Of a stretch of DNA of 53,699 nt, positions 38,767 to 47,142 are shown piece after piece. A program made the position numbers and the translations under genes. The notes under the pieces are model-generated. The model was not told the DNA's origin. It made no database searches and saw only the letters and a list, made by a program, of their open reading frames with translations. Source of the stretch: Scatosoma sp045644545 (GTDB lineage: Bacteria; Bacillota; Clostridia; Christensenellales; Borkfalkiaceae); the NCBI GenBank assembly GCA_045644545.1, contig JAZRHC010000002.1, positions 1 to 53,699 of the forward strand, written 5' to 3'. Each line of letters starts with the position of its first letter. Position 1 is the stretch's first letter.

Positions 38767-39350
38767 GAACGGCAAAAATCGAAAGGAACACCAAGGAAAC
38801 GCAAATCGAGCTTTCGCTCGCGGTAGACGGCAAGGGGGAATCGGCGATCGACAGCGGTTCCGCTTTCCTCGATCATATGCTCACGCTGTTTGCAAAGCAC
38901 GGAAAATTCGATCTTACGGTGCGTTGCAACGGGGATAAGGACGTGGATTTCCACCACACCACGGAGGATATCGCGATTTGCTTAGGGCAGGCGTTCAAAG
39001 AAGCGCTCGGCGATAAAAGAGGCATTTGCCGTTACGGCGATACGATTCTTCCGATGGACGAAGCGCTGGTGCTTTCGGCGGTGGATATTTCGGGCAGGAG
39101 CTATCTCGTATGCGAGCTGGATATTAAGGCGGATAAGGTCGGAAGCTTCGACACCGAGCTCGTAGACGAATTCTGGTTCGCGTTTGCGAACAATTTAGGG
39201 TGCAATCTGCATATCCGTCAGCTTTCGGGCTCGAACGCGCATCACGTTATCGAAGCCACGTTCAAATCGGTGGCGCGGAGTATGCGCAAGGCGGTTAGTA
39301 TCGACGAAAAATTCGCAGGGGATATCCCGTCCACCAAAGGAGTGCTTTGA
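38763..39350 (+). CDS. hisB: Imidazoleglycerol-phosphate dehydratase
   Basis: 195 residues, the single-function HisB (no histidinol phosphatase domain). The metal-binding DFHHTTEDIA (about 60-69) and the second SNAHHVIEATFKS motif (about 158-170) are present, as is SAFLDHMLTLFAKHG. The absence of the phosphatase half means this operon needs a separate phosphatase. Confidence 0.95.
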   Translation: MRTAKIERNTKETQIELSLAVDGKGESAIDSGSAFLDHMLTLFAKHGKFDLTVRCNGDKDVDFHHTTEDIAICLGQAFKEALGDKRGICRYGDTILPMDEALVLSAVDISGRSYLVCELDIKADKVGSFDTELVDEFWFAFANNLGCNLHIRQLSGSNAHHVIEATFKSVARSMRKAVSIDEKFAGDIPSTKGVL

Positions 39351-39973
39351 TGATCGCGATCGTAGACTACGGCGTGGGGAATTTGTTTTCTTTGCAAAGC
39401 TCGTTCAAAGCTATCGGCGCGGAAGCAATCGCAACGGGCGACGCGCAAACGATCAAGCGCGCGGAGAGAATCGTTCTGCCGGGGGTCGGCGCGTTCGGCG
39501 ACGCCGCGGAAAAGCTCTTTTCCTCGGGGCTTGCGGAAGTGGTGATCGAGCAGGCGAAAAAGGGAGTGCCCGTGCTCGGGATCTGCCTTGGAATGCAGCT
39601 TTTGTTCGAAAAGAGCTTCGAATACGGAGAGCATAAAGGATTAGGGCTGATTAAGGGCGAAATACGCCCGGTTTCGGACGTTATCCCTTCGGGCTATAAA
39701 ATCCCTCACATCGGCTGGAACGGCTTAAATTTCGGCAAAAAAAAGAGCGAATTGTTTAAATATTTAAACGAGGGCGATTGCGTGTATTTCGTTCATTCCT
39801 TCTACGGCGCGAATTGCGAGGATAGCGTGATCGCGACGGCGGAATACGGCGCGGAGCTGACCGCGGCGGTCGCAAAGGACAACGTATACGGCTGTCAGTT
39901 TCACCCCGAAAAGAGCGGGGAAGCGGGCTTGAAAATTTTGCGCGCGTTTGCGAAGATCGGGGGGCAGGTATGA
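39350..39973 (+). CDS. hisH: Imidazole glycerol phosphate synthase glutaminase subunit HisH
   Basis: 207 residues from ATG 39350, which overlaps the hisB stop by 1 nt (TGATG). An AAAGGAG site lies 8 nt upstream. A class I glutamine amidotransferase: VLGICLGMQLLFEKS gives the nucleophile Cys (about residue 80) and QFHPEKSGEAG the catalytic His-Glu. It feeds ammonia to HisF. Confidence 0.95.
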   Translation: MIAIVDYGVGNLFSLQSSFKAIGAEAIATGDAQTIKRAERIVLPGVGAFGDAAEKLFSSGLAEVVIEQAKKGVPVLGICLGMQLLFEKSFEYGEHKGLGLIKGEIRPVSDVIPSGYKIPHIGWNGLNFGKKKSELFKYLNEGDCVYFVHSFYGANCEDSVIATAEYGAELTAAVAKDNVYGCQFHPEKSGEAGLKILRAFAKIGGQV

Positions 39974-40683
39974 GAATATTTCCCGCAATAGACTTATTCG
40001 AAGGCAAAGCGGTGCGCCTTTTCAAGGGCGATTACAACCAAATGACGGTGTATAGCGAAAACCCGATCGAGATCGCGCTGGACTTTCAAGCGCAGGGCGC
40101 AACCTGTATGCACCTCGTAGACTTAGAGGGCGCGAAAAGCGGCGACACGCCGAATCTCCAAACGGTGAAAAAGCTCGTCGGCGTAGGCGGAATGGAAGTG
40201 GAGGTCGGCGGCGGGATACGAAATCTTGCTACGATTGAAAAATATCTTTCCGCGGGCGTGGCGCGGGTGATCCTCGGCACGGCGGCGGTCACCGACCAAG
40301 CGTTTTTGACGGAAGCCCTTCGAAGCTACGGCGAAAGGATCGCCGTCGGCGTGGATATCAAGGACGGAAAGGTCGCGATCAAGGGCTGGACGGAAAAATC
40401 GGATAAAGAAGCGTTCGCCTTTTGCGCGGAGCTCGAAGAAAAGGGCGTGAAAACGATCATTTGTACGGATATTTCCAAAGACGGCGCGATGCAGGGCGCG
40501 AACCACGGACTGTATCAAAAGCTCAGCGAAGAGCTTAAAATCAACGTGATCGCTTCGGGGGGCGTGTCCTCGATCGAGGACGTGAAAAAGCTCGCCGCGC
40601 TCCGTCTTTACGGCGCGATCGTCGGCAAGGCGTATTATACGAAAGCGATTTCCCTAAAAGAAGCGATCGAGGTGGCGAAATGA
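39970..40683 (+). CDS. hisA: HisA, phosphoribosylformimino-AICAR-P isomerase
   Basis: 237 residues, (beta/alpha)8 barrel. It begins MRIFPAIDLFEGKAVRLFKGD with the conserved catalytic Asp8. HLVDLEGA, EVGGGIRNL and the C-terminal TDISKDGAMQGAN and ASGGVSSIEDV phosphate-binding motifs are intact. The frame overlaps hisH by 4 nt and hisF by 4 nt. Confidence 0.95.
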   Translation: MRIFPAIDLFEGKAVRLFKGDYNQMTVYSENPIEIALDFQAQGATCMHLVDLEGAKSGDTPNLQTVKKLVGVGGMEVEVGGGIRNLATIEKYLSAGVARVILGTAAVTDQAFLTEALRSYGERIAVGVDIKDGKVAIKGWTEKSDKEAFAFCAELEEKGVKTIICTDISKDGAMQGANHGLYQKLSEELKINVIASGGVSSIEDVKKLAALRLYGAIVGKAYYTKAISLKEAIEVAK

Positions 40684-41438
40684 TTACGAAAAGAATTATC
40701 CCCTGCTTGGACGTGAAGAACGGCAGGGTGGTCAAGGGCGTTAATTTCCAAGGTCTTGCGGACGTGTCCTCGCCCGTCGAGCTCGGGAAATATTATTCGG
40801 ATAACGGCGCGGACGAGCTGGTTTTTTACGATATTACCGCTTCCGCGGAAGGGCGCGCGCTGTTCACGGATATTTTGCGGGAGGTCGCGAGCACGATCTT
40901 TATCCCGCTCACCGTCGGCGGCGGGATCAATACGCTAAACGATTTCGACCGCGTGTTAAAATGCGGCGCGGATAAAGTGAGCGTGAACTCGGGCGCGATC
41001 AAAACCCCTTCGCTCATATACGAGGCGGCAAAGCGGTACGGCGATCAATGCGTGGTGCTTTCGGTGGATTGCAAACGGGTAAACGGGCAGTTCCGCGTGT
41101 TTGCCAAAGGCGGCAGAGAGGATACGGGAATGGACGCGCTCGAATGGATCAAGCGGGGCGTGGACAACGGCGCGGGCGAGATCGTGTTGAACTCGATCGA
41201 CACCGACGGCGTGAAGGGCGGCTTCGATTTGGCTATGCTCCAAGCGGTGTGCGAGATCGTTTCCGTGCCGGTGATCGCTTCGGGCGGCGCGGGGAGCGCG
41301 GCGCATTTTATAGAGCTTTTCAAAACGCTTCCCAAGGTGGACGCAGGGCTGGCGGCTTCCATTTTCCATTTCGGGGAAGTGAAGATCGGCGAGCTGAAAA
41401 AATTGCTCGCGGAAAACGGGATAAACGTGAGAGTATAA
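40680..41438 (+). CDS. hisF: Imidazole glycerol phosphate synthase cyclase subunit HisF
   Basis: 252 residues, (beta/alpha)8 barrel. It begins MITKRIIPCLDVKNGRVVKGVNFQGL, with Asp11 the catalytic acid. FYDITASAEGR, TVGGGINTLNDFDRVL, LNSIDTDGVKGGFD (second Asp) and ASGGAGSAAHF follow. It closes the imidazole ring using ammonia tunnelled from HisH. Confidence 0.96.
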   Translation: MITKRIIPCLDVKNGRVVKGVNFQGLADVSSPVELGKYYSDNGADELVFYDITASAEGRALFTDILREVASTIFIPLTVGGGINTLNDFDRVLKCGADKVSVNSGAIKTPSLIYEAAKRYGDQCVVLSVDCKRVNGQFRVFAKGGREDTGMDALEWIKRGVDNGAGEIVLNSIDTDGVKGGFDLAMLQAVCEIVSVPVIASGGAGSAAHFIELFKTLPKVDAGLAASIFHFGEVKIGELKKLLAENGINVRV

Positions 41439-41453
41439 AAAAGAGGTGATACT

Positions 41454-42104
41454 ATGTTGAAGATTGAAGAATTGAAATTTGACGAAAAGGGGCTTATCCC
41501 CGCGATCGTTGTAGACGCGGTGAGCAAGAAAGTGCTCACGCTCGCGTATATGAATAAGGAAAGCCTTGCGCTTTCGATGGAAAAGGGGCTTACCTGTTTT
41601 TGGAGCAGATCGAGGAACGAGCTTTGGCTGAAAGGCGAAACGAGCGGGAACTATCAGCATATCGTTTCCATCACGGCGGATTGCGATAAAGACGCGCTGG
41701 TGGTGACGGTGGAAAAGGACGGACCCGCCTGCCACACGGGCGAGGAGAGCTGTTTTTTCAATGCCGTATACGAGAGCGAGGAACGGCAAGAATTTTCGCT
41801 TGCGGGGCTCGTCGAGCTGATCGAGGGCAGAAAAAAGGAAAAGAAAGAGGGCTCGTACACGACCTATCTTTTCGAAAAGGGGATCGACAAGATCTTGAAA
41901 AAGGTGGGCGAGGAGAGCACGGAAGTGATTATCGCCGCGAAAGCGGACGACAAAAAGGAAACCGTGTACGAGATCGCCGACCTTGCCTATCACACCCTCG
42001 TTTTAATGATTCAAATGGGGATATCCCTCGAAGATATCCACAAAGAGCTTGCTTCCCGTCACGTGATCGACAAAAAGGTGAAGCAGGAAAAAATGACCAA
42101 ATAA
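41454..42104 (+). CDS. hisIE: HisIE: phosphoribosyl-AMP cyclohydrolase / phosphoribosyl-ATP pyrophosphohydrolase
   Basis: 216 residues, a fusion. The N-terminal HisI domain (about 1-112) has YMNKESLALSMEKGLTCFWSRSRNELWLKGETSGN and ACHTGEESCFF with metal-binding Asp/Cys residues. The C-terminal HisE domain (about 118-216) has SYTTYLFEKGIDKILKKVGEESTEVIIAAK. Catalyses steps two and three. Last gene of the operon, 15 nt after hisF. Confidence 0.95.
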   Translation: MLKIEELKFDEKGLIPAIVVDAVSKKVLTLAYMNKESLALSMEKGLTCFWSRSRNELWLKGETSGNYQHIVSITADCDKDALVVTVEKDGPACHTGEESCFFNAVYESEERQEFSLAGLVELIEGRKKEKKEGSYTTYLFEKGIDKILKKVGEESTEVIIAAKADDKKETVYEIADLAYHTLVLMIQMGISLEDIHKELASRHVIDKKVKQEKMTK

Positions 42105-42124
42105 TGACGAAATAACGGAAAAGC

Positions 42125-42155
42125 AAGCGGAGAATTTCTCCGCTTATTTTCTTTC
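42125..42155 (+). terminator. Terminator of the his operon
   Basis: Stem aagcggaga (42125-42133) / tctccgctt (42137-42145), followed by ATTTTCTTT. Confidence 0.8.
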
Positions 42156-42222
42156 AAGAGCGCGCATTTTGTATTTTTTAGGCAGTAAATCCAAATTTTT
42201 GTAAAATTTATTAAAAAATTTC

Positions 42223-42236
42223 TTAACTATGGTTTA
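42223..42236. promoter_or_regulatory. feo control element, copy 1
   Basis: TTAACTATGGTTTA, upstream of the -35 box. Shares the TTAA..A.GGTT.A frame with two further copies downstream. Probably an iron-responsive operator. Confidence 0.4.
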
Positions 42237-42243
42237 TTTTTTG

Positions 42244-42272
42244 TTGACAAGGTCATAAAATGGTGGTATAAT
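42244..42272 (+). promoter_or_regulatory. Promoter of the feo operon
   Basis: Perfect -35 TTGACA (42244-42249) and perfect -10 TATAAT (42267-42272), spacer 17. A leader of about 110 nt follows. Confidence 0.85.
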
Positions 42273-42285
42273 AACCTTGCAAAAT

Positions 42286-42299
42286 TTAATCAGGGTTTA
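42286..42299. promoter_or_regulatory. feo control element, copy 2
   Basis: TTAATCAGGGTTTA, starting about 7 nt after the predicted transcription start. Confidence 0.4.
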
Positions 42300-42316
42300 T
42301 TTTTTTGTTTTAAAAG

Positions 42317-42330
42317 TTAACCAAGGTTAA
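42317..42330. promoter_or_regulatory. feo control element, copy 3 (perfect palindrome)
   Basis: TTAACC-AA-GGTTAA is a perfect inverted repeat in the leader. It has the size and symmetry of operators bound by DtxR/IdeR/MntR-type metalloregulators. Confidence 0.5.
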
Positions 42331-42389
42331 GAAAATTGAGTAAAATAGAGTAGAGAAAATTAAAAAATCGGTACGGAGGTTATAAAAAG

Positions 42390-42602
42390 ATGCCTGTAAG
42401 AATGGCGCCTGTGGGCGAAGAAGTAGAAATCAAACGGGTTTCGGCGAACGAAAAGGTAAAGCGACACCTTGAAAATCTGGGGCTTGCCGTAGGGCAGAAG
42501 ATCACGCTGGTCGCCTCGCAAGGCGGGTCGGTGATCTTAAAGGTCAAGGAAGGGCGGATCGCGCTCGATCAGCAAATGGCGGCGGGGCTTTTCGTTGCGT
42601 AA
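42390..42602 (+). CDS. feoA: FeoA-like ferrous-iron transport protein, first copy
   Basis: 70 residues, one SH3-like FeoA domain: NEKVKRHLENLGLAVGQKITLVASQGGSVILKVKEGRIALDQQMA. The ribosome site GGAGG is at good distance. FeoA assists FeoB in Fe(II) uptake. The conserved LGL.VG and GSVIL.V...R.AL blocks are complete. Confidence 0.88.
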   Translation: MPVRMAPVGEEVEIKRVSANEKVKRHLENLGLAVGQKITLVASQGGSVILKVKEGRIALDQQMAAGLFVA

Positions 42603-42663
42603 GGATACATAATTTAAGTCAAATAAATTTCTCAAACAGAGAAAAATAGAAAAGGAGAAAACT

Positions 42664-42897
42664 ATGAACAAACTTTTATCGGAGCTTAGCGTCGGCGAAA
42701 GCGGCACGATCGTGAAGGTTGCGGGCGAAGGCGCGATTCGTCGCAGACTGTTCGATATGGGCGTAACGCCCGGGGCAGACGTGTTTTTGCGCAAAAAAGC
42801 GCCTCTTGGCGATCCGCTCGAACTCACGATCCGCGGCTACGAGCTCACCCTTCGAAAGGCGGAAGCCGCTTGCGTGACTATGGAGGTGAAGGAATGA
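42664..42897 (+). CDS. feoA: FeoA-like ferrous-iron transport protein, second copy
   Basis: 77 residues: IVKVAGEGAIRRRLFDMGVTPGADVFLRKKAPLGDPLELTIRGYELTLRKAEA, the more canonical FeoA sequence. An AAAGGAG site precedes the ATG. It overlaps the feoB start by 4 nt. The tandem FeoA pair is a usual arrangement in Clostridia. Confidence 0.92.
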   Translation: MNKLLSELSVGESGTIVKVAGEGAIRRRLFDMGVTPGADVFLRKKAPLGDPLELTIRGYELTLRKAEAACVTMEVKE

Positions 42898-45143
42898 AAA
42901 GATTTGCCTTAGCGGGGAATCCCAACTGCGGGAAAACCACGCTGTTTAACTGCTTGACGGGCTCTACCGCCCACGTCGGCAACTGGCCCGGCGTAACGGT
43001 GGATAAGCGCGAGGGCACGTATAAAAAATGCGCCGAGCCTATTTCCATCGTCGATCTTCCGGGGATTTATTCCCTTTCGCCGTACACGCCCGAGGAAGTC
43101 ATTTCCCGCAACTACGTGCTCGACGAAAAGCCCGATTGCGTCATCAATATCGTAGACGCGACCAACCTTGAAAGAAATCTGTACTTAACCACGCAGCTTT
43201 TGGAAATCGACGTGCCCGTCGTGATCGCGCTGAATATGATCGACCTCGTGAATAAGCAGGGCGACAAGATCGACGAAAAGGAGCTTGAAAAACGTTTGGG
43301 CGTGCCCGTCGTGAAGATCTCCGCGTTGAAGCGCGAAGGGCTCGACGAGCTTATGAACCGCGCGCTGGCGGTTTGCGTCGACGGGCGTAAGGGCAAAACG
43401 GTGCTGGAAGAATGTAATCTTTGGCATTTGATTCGCGACGTTCGTATCGCGCTTGCGGGAGCGGGGGTGGAAAATCCCTTGTTCCACGCGATTAAGCTCG
43501 TGGAATGTGACGAGATCGAAGTAAAAATGCACCCCAAGACCTTGAAAATGGTCGAGGAATTCAAGGAAACCTTCGAAGACGAGCTGTTCGGCGCGGACTT
43601 CGAAGCCCTCGTCGCGGACGCGAGATATAAATACATATCCAAAAATTATTCGTCCTTGCTCACCAAAAAGGCAAAGGGCTTGAAACTTTCCAAATCGGAT
43701 AAAGCGGATAGAGTGCTCACCAACAAATGGGCGGGGATTCCGATTTTCCTCGTGATCTTGTTCGCGGTGTTCCATTTGACCTTCTCCGAGGATTTCTTGT
43801 GGATCGGCAGTATTTTCTCTTTGCCTACGATCGAGGAGCTGGGGCTTGCGGATAACTTCGGCGTTTCGCTGTTGGCTTGCGTATACGACGGCGCGGTATT
43901 CTCCCCCGGGGTGATACTATTTAACCTGATGGAGCTTTTGACCTCGACGGTATTCGGCTGGATCGTGGCGGGCGTGGAAGCGCTCGGCGCGGCAGACTGG
44001 GCGATCGGACTCGTAGAGGACGGTATTTTGGGCGGACTCGGCGGCGTTTTGAGCTTCGTGCCGCAAATCATTATGCTGCTTTTGCTTCTTTCCATTTTGG
44101 AAGATTCGGGCTATATGGCGCGCGTGGCGTTCATTCTCGATAGGATTTTCCGCCGTTTCGGCGTGTCGGGCAGAGCGTTTATCCCTATGATTATGGGCTT
44201 CGGGTGCTCTATTCCCGCTATGGTCAACACGCGCACGCTTGCCGACGAAAGAGAGCGCACGCTTACCATTCGTACCATTCCCTTCTTCTCGTGCGGCGCA
44301 AAGCTTCCCATTCTCGTGGGGGTTGCGGGTGCGGTCGCGCATATGACGGGGCTTGGCGACGGCAGTATTATCAGCTTTTCAATGTACGTCGTGGGAATGG
44401 CGTTGGCGATCATCAGTATTTTATTGATGCGCTCGACGACCCAACGCGGTGAAGTCGCGCCCTTCATTATGGAGCTTCCCGCTTATCATAAACCCAGCGG
44501 AAAAGGACTTATGATCCACCTTTGGGATAAAACCAAGCACTATATCAAGAAAGTATTTACGATCATTCTCGCTTCGACCATTCTCGTATGGTTCTTGTCG
44601 AGCTTCGGTTGGAATTGGAAGATGGTAGACGTCGAAAATTCCATTCTCGCTTCTATCGGTCAATTCTTGCAGCCGCTCTTCACTCCGCTCGGCTTCGGCA
44701 GTCAGCTCAACTCCTTCGGTTGGGTGTTCGTGGTGGCGGCGATCACGGGCTTGATTGCGAAAGAGGAAGTAATCGCGACTTTTGCAACGCTCGCGGCGGT
44801 ATTCGTAGGCGTCGTTGCTCCCGAGCTTGCGGCGGAAGGCGCAACCGACGTTATGGTGATGGTGCTCGGAACGGGGATCACGTGGCAAGGGCTCGTGGCG
44901 TTCATTATCTTTAATATGACGACGATTCCCTGTTTCGCGGCGGTAGCGGCGGCGAAAGGCGAAATCAACAAAGGCAAATTCAAGTGGACGCTTTTGTTCT
45001 GGATCGTCGCTTCGTATATCGCAACGGCGATTACCTACGTGGTGCTTTCGTGGTGGTGGACGGCGTTCATCTTCGCGGCGGTGGCGGCGGCTGTGATCGC
45101 GGCGATCGTGCTTTGGAATAAAAAGAAAACCAAAAAAGCTTAA
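42894..45143 (+). CDS. feoB: Ferrous-iron transporter FeoB
   Basis: 749 residues from ATG 42894 (GGAGGTGAAGG). N-terminal G domain: P-loop GNPNCGKTTLFN (residues 7-18), VDLPGIYSLSPYTPEE (switch II), and NMID base recognition. It is followed by a helical GDI region and two Gate repeats with GFGCSIPAMVNTRTL and FFSCGAKLPI motifs and some ten membrane helices. Imports Fe(II) under anaerobic conditions. No HTH FeoC is present. Confidence 0.96.
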   Translation: MKRFALAGNPNCGKTTLFNCLTGSTAHVGNWPGVTVDKREGTYKKCAEPISIVDLPGIYSLSPYTPEEVISRNYVLDEKPDCVINIVDATNLERNLYLTTQLLEIDVPVVIALNMIDLVNKQGDKIDEKELEKRLGVPVVKISALKREGLDELMNRALAVCVDGRKGKTVLEECNLWHLIRDVRIALAGAGVENPLFHAIKLVECDEIEVKMHPKTLKMVEEFKETFEDELFGADFEALVADARYKYISKNYSSLLTKKAKGLKLSKSDKADRVLTNKWAGIPIFLVILFAVFHLTFSEDFLWIGSIFSLPTIEELGLADNFGVSLLACVYDGAVFSPGVILFNLMELLTSTVFGWIVAGVEALGAADWAIGLVEDGILGGLGGVLSFVPQIIMLLLLLSILEDSGYMARVAFILDRIFRRFGVSGRAFIPMIMGFGCSIPAMVNTRTLADERERTLTIRTIPFFSCGAKLPILVGVAGAVAHMTGLGDGSIISFSMYVVGMALAIISILLMRSTTQRGEVAPFIMELPAYHKPSGKGLMIHLWDKTKHYIKKVFTIILASTILVWFLSSFGWNWKMVDVENSILASIGQFLQPLFTPLGFGSQLNSFGWVFVVAAITGLIAKEEVIATFATLAAVFVGVVAPELAAEGATDVMVMVLGTGITWQGLVAFIIFNMTTIPCFAAVAAAKGEINKGKFKWTLLFWIVASYIATAITYVVLSWWWTAFIFAAVAAAVIAAIVLWNKKKTKKA

Positions 45144-45167
45144 AAAATTTTTCTGGGAGAAAACGGA

Positions 45168-45386
45168 ATGATAATCAATATCCTTATCGGAGTCGGCGCG
45201 GCGGCGCTCGTCGTCGGAGTCGTGATCAGCGTCTATTTGAAGCGTAAGCGCGGCGAAACGGGCTGTTCCTGCGGGGACTGTTCGGGGTGCAGCGGTTGCG
45301 GACACAAAACCGAAGAAGAACCGCAGAAAGAGGAAAAAACCTGTTGCTGTGGCTGTCATTCGGAAACTCCTACGGAAGAAAACTAA
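45168..45386 (+). CDS. FeoB-associated Cys-rich membrane protein
   Basis: 72 residues: one N-terminal membrane helix (about 3-23), a basic KRKRGE stop-transfer, then a cysteine-rich cytoplasmic tail with GCSCGDCSGCSGCGH and CCCGCH. This is the FeoB_associated family, found directly after feoB in many Firmicutes and thought to help iron handling. It ends the operon, 24 nt after feoB. Confidence 0.88.
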   Translation: MIINILIGVGAAALVVGVVISVYLKRKRGETGCSCGDCSGCSGCGHKTEEEPQKEEKTCCCGCHSETPTEEN

Positions 45387-45430
45387 ATTTGCTCACACGA
45401 TTATCGATTTTTTAATAACTCTATTCTCAT

Positions 45431-45470
45431 TGCGGAAAAAGCGAACCGATTAGGCTCGCTTTTTTCCGTG
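45431..45470 (+). terminator. Terminator of the feo operon
   Basis: Stem cggaaaaagcga / tcgcttttttccg (about 45433-45468) with T-run inside the distal arm. Confidence 0.7.
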
Positions 45471-45504
45471 CAGGGCGTTTTAAGATGAGAAAGAGCTATA
45501 AACG

Positions 45505-45532
45505 AGCCCCGAGCGAAGCTTTGCTCGGGGCT
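45505..45532. terminator. Hairpin between feo and the traX-like gene
   Basis: Perfect arms agccccgagc (45505-45514) / gctcggggct (45523-45532). It lies close to the stop of the minus-strand traX-like gene; T-runs are weak on both sides. Confidence 0.5.
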
Positions 45533-45547
45533 GTTCCTATGTGTTCG

Positions 45548-46309
45548 TTATTGAAAGAAGAAATAAAAAATTCCGTAGAGTAGAGCCAGATGCGCGGGAT
45601 AGAAAATGTAAAAGAAATATTTCATTTTCCATTTGCCTTTTTGCCCGTTATATAACAGCAAAAGGGGAATCGCCAAAAACGCGTACCATTGAAGCGCGGG
45701 GAAATACGAGACTTGCACAAGCATAAAAAGGCAAGGGATAATACACAACACGCGTGCGGGCAAACAATCGGCTTTTTGCAAAAAGGCGGGGGCAGGTATG
45801 GAGCGAACGTCCAAAAGGCTCACAAATACGGGCGTGAGTACGCCCCAGAAGCCGTAATCGAGCTCCGTATAAGAGCAAAGAAGAAAGCAAAGCGCGATCC
45901 CGCCGAGAAACGTCGCGCCGAACAGGGCGATTTTCCAAGCCTTTTCGTTTTCGAACAGAGCTTTTTTAAACGCTTGCAGGGCGTAGATTAAAAGTACGGA
46001 AAAAGAGAAGGTGACGAGCACGGACGCAATTTTATTGCTCGGCACGGCGACTCGCACGACGAGCTCGCAAACGATCGCAAGCCCCGCGAGAATAGAAAAA
46101 TGCTTCGCTTTGTTTTTGGTGTACCGACAGCCCTCCGCGATAAAAAACGCGAAAATGGGAAAGGATAGTCGCCCGATCTTTCGCAGAATAAAATGCGAAG
46201 TAGGGTAGAAAATCGCGCCGATATGGTCGATTAACATCAAAACGGCGGCGAGAAGCTTCAACGCGTTCCCGCTGAAAATTCGGCATTTTTGCAACGCGGA
46301 AAAACTCAT
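45548..46309 (-). CDS. TraX-family membrane protein
   Basis: 253 residues, about seven to eight membrane helices. It carries the TraX signature near the N-terminus: LKLLAAVLMLIDHIGAIFYP (about 18-37), RKIGRLSFPIFAFFIAEGCRYT (about 43-64). TraX of F plasmids N-acetylates pilin, but chromosomal Firmicute members have unknown acyltransferase-like roles. The start overlaps the stop of the upstream gene by 4 nt (ATGA), so the two are coupled. No conjugation genes are near. Confidence 0.85.
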   Translation of the reverse strand: MSFSALQKCRIFSGNALKLLAAVLMLIDHIGAIFYPTSHFILRKIGRLSFPIFAFFIAEGCRYTKNKAKHFSILAGLAIVCELVVRVAVPSNKIASVLVTFSFSVLLIYALQAFKKALFENEKAWKIALFGATFLGGIALCFLLCSYTELDYGFWGVLTPVFVSLLDVRSIPAPAFLQKADCLPARVLCIIPCLFMLVQVSYFPALQWYAFLAIPLLLLYNGQKGKWKMKYFFYIFYPAHLALLYGIFYFFFQ

Positions 46310-47022
46310 TCTTTCTCCCCCGTGGTGGGGGATTCGCCGTTTTCGAGCTCTTTTTTATTGGATTTTTTGCGTTTTTTCGCCTCTTTCAAAGCCGCTTTCT
46401 TATCGACCTTTTCCTGCTTTTTGCGCTCCCGCTGTTCGTTAACCTTTTTTTCGAGGTATACTCGCGCTTTGGATTTTTCCTTTTCGGGCTCGATTTCCTG
46501 ACCCGTCATTTTCTTAAAGAAATTCCCGACCGTGCGCACGGGCTTCGTCACGTTCTCGATATCGGCTTCCAACCCCGCGATCACGAGTCCGATTCTCCCG
46601 CCGACGAATTTCTGCACGACGGAAAAGATAAGGTTGAAAACCCAAAGCGCAATCATTATCGCGGAAAAAATAACCGAAAATACGCTTACGTTTTTTGCCG
46701 TGTAGCAAAGCCCGTAGACGGCAACGCCGAGGTTGAAAAGCTGAATAAGCCGTTTGCTCCAAGTATAAATAGCCGTCACCCGTTTGGTCATTTTTTTGCC
46801 GTCGGGGGATTTTCCACAAGCCGTCGCGAACAGGAAAAAGAAAAAATACCCGAGCGACAGCGCGAGCAGAATTCCGTTGACGACCCAAAGCCCACGCATT
46901 GAAATAAGCGCGTAGATCAGATACGCGATATAAACGGTCTGCGTTGCCACCTTTAATAGGAAAAAGGCTTTTTTGAAATCGTCGATTGCCTGTTTTAACG
47001 CAGTTTTGGTATAATCAAGCAT
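46306..47022 (-). CDS. Membrane protein with basic tail, function unknown
   Basis: 238 residues from ATG 47022 (GAGGGAAG site), not the upstream ATG at 47136. Four hydrophobic helices between about residues 20 and 130, then a cytoplasmic region ending in a strongly Lys/Arg/Glu-rich, coiled-coil-like tail (KSKARVYLEKKVNEQRERKK). No family recognised. Translationally coupled to the traX-like gene, so perhaps a partner. Confidence 0.6.
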   Translation of the reverse strand: MLDYTKTALKQAIDDFKKAFFLLKVATQTVYIAYLIYALISMRGLWVVNGILLALSLGYFFFFLFATACGKSPDGKKMTKRVTAIYTWSKRLIQLFNLGVAVYGLCYTAKNVSVFSVIFSAIMIALWVFNLIFSVVQKFVGGRIGLVIAGLEADIENVTKPVRTVGNFFKKMTGQEIEPEKEKSKARVYLEKKVNEQRERKKQEKVDKKAALKEAKKRKKSNKKELENGESPTTGEKE

Positions 47023-47142
47023 ACTTCCCTCGTAAAAAAATTTTATTTCTACTATGATTATACACGAAATCCGCCGAAAATCAAACCGAATCGAGGGGTA
47101 AAACCTCGAAAATTTTTCCCGAAAGGAATATTTCACGTATTT

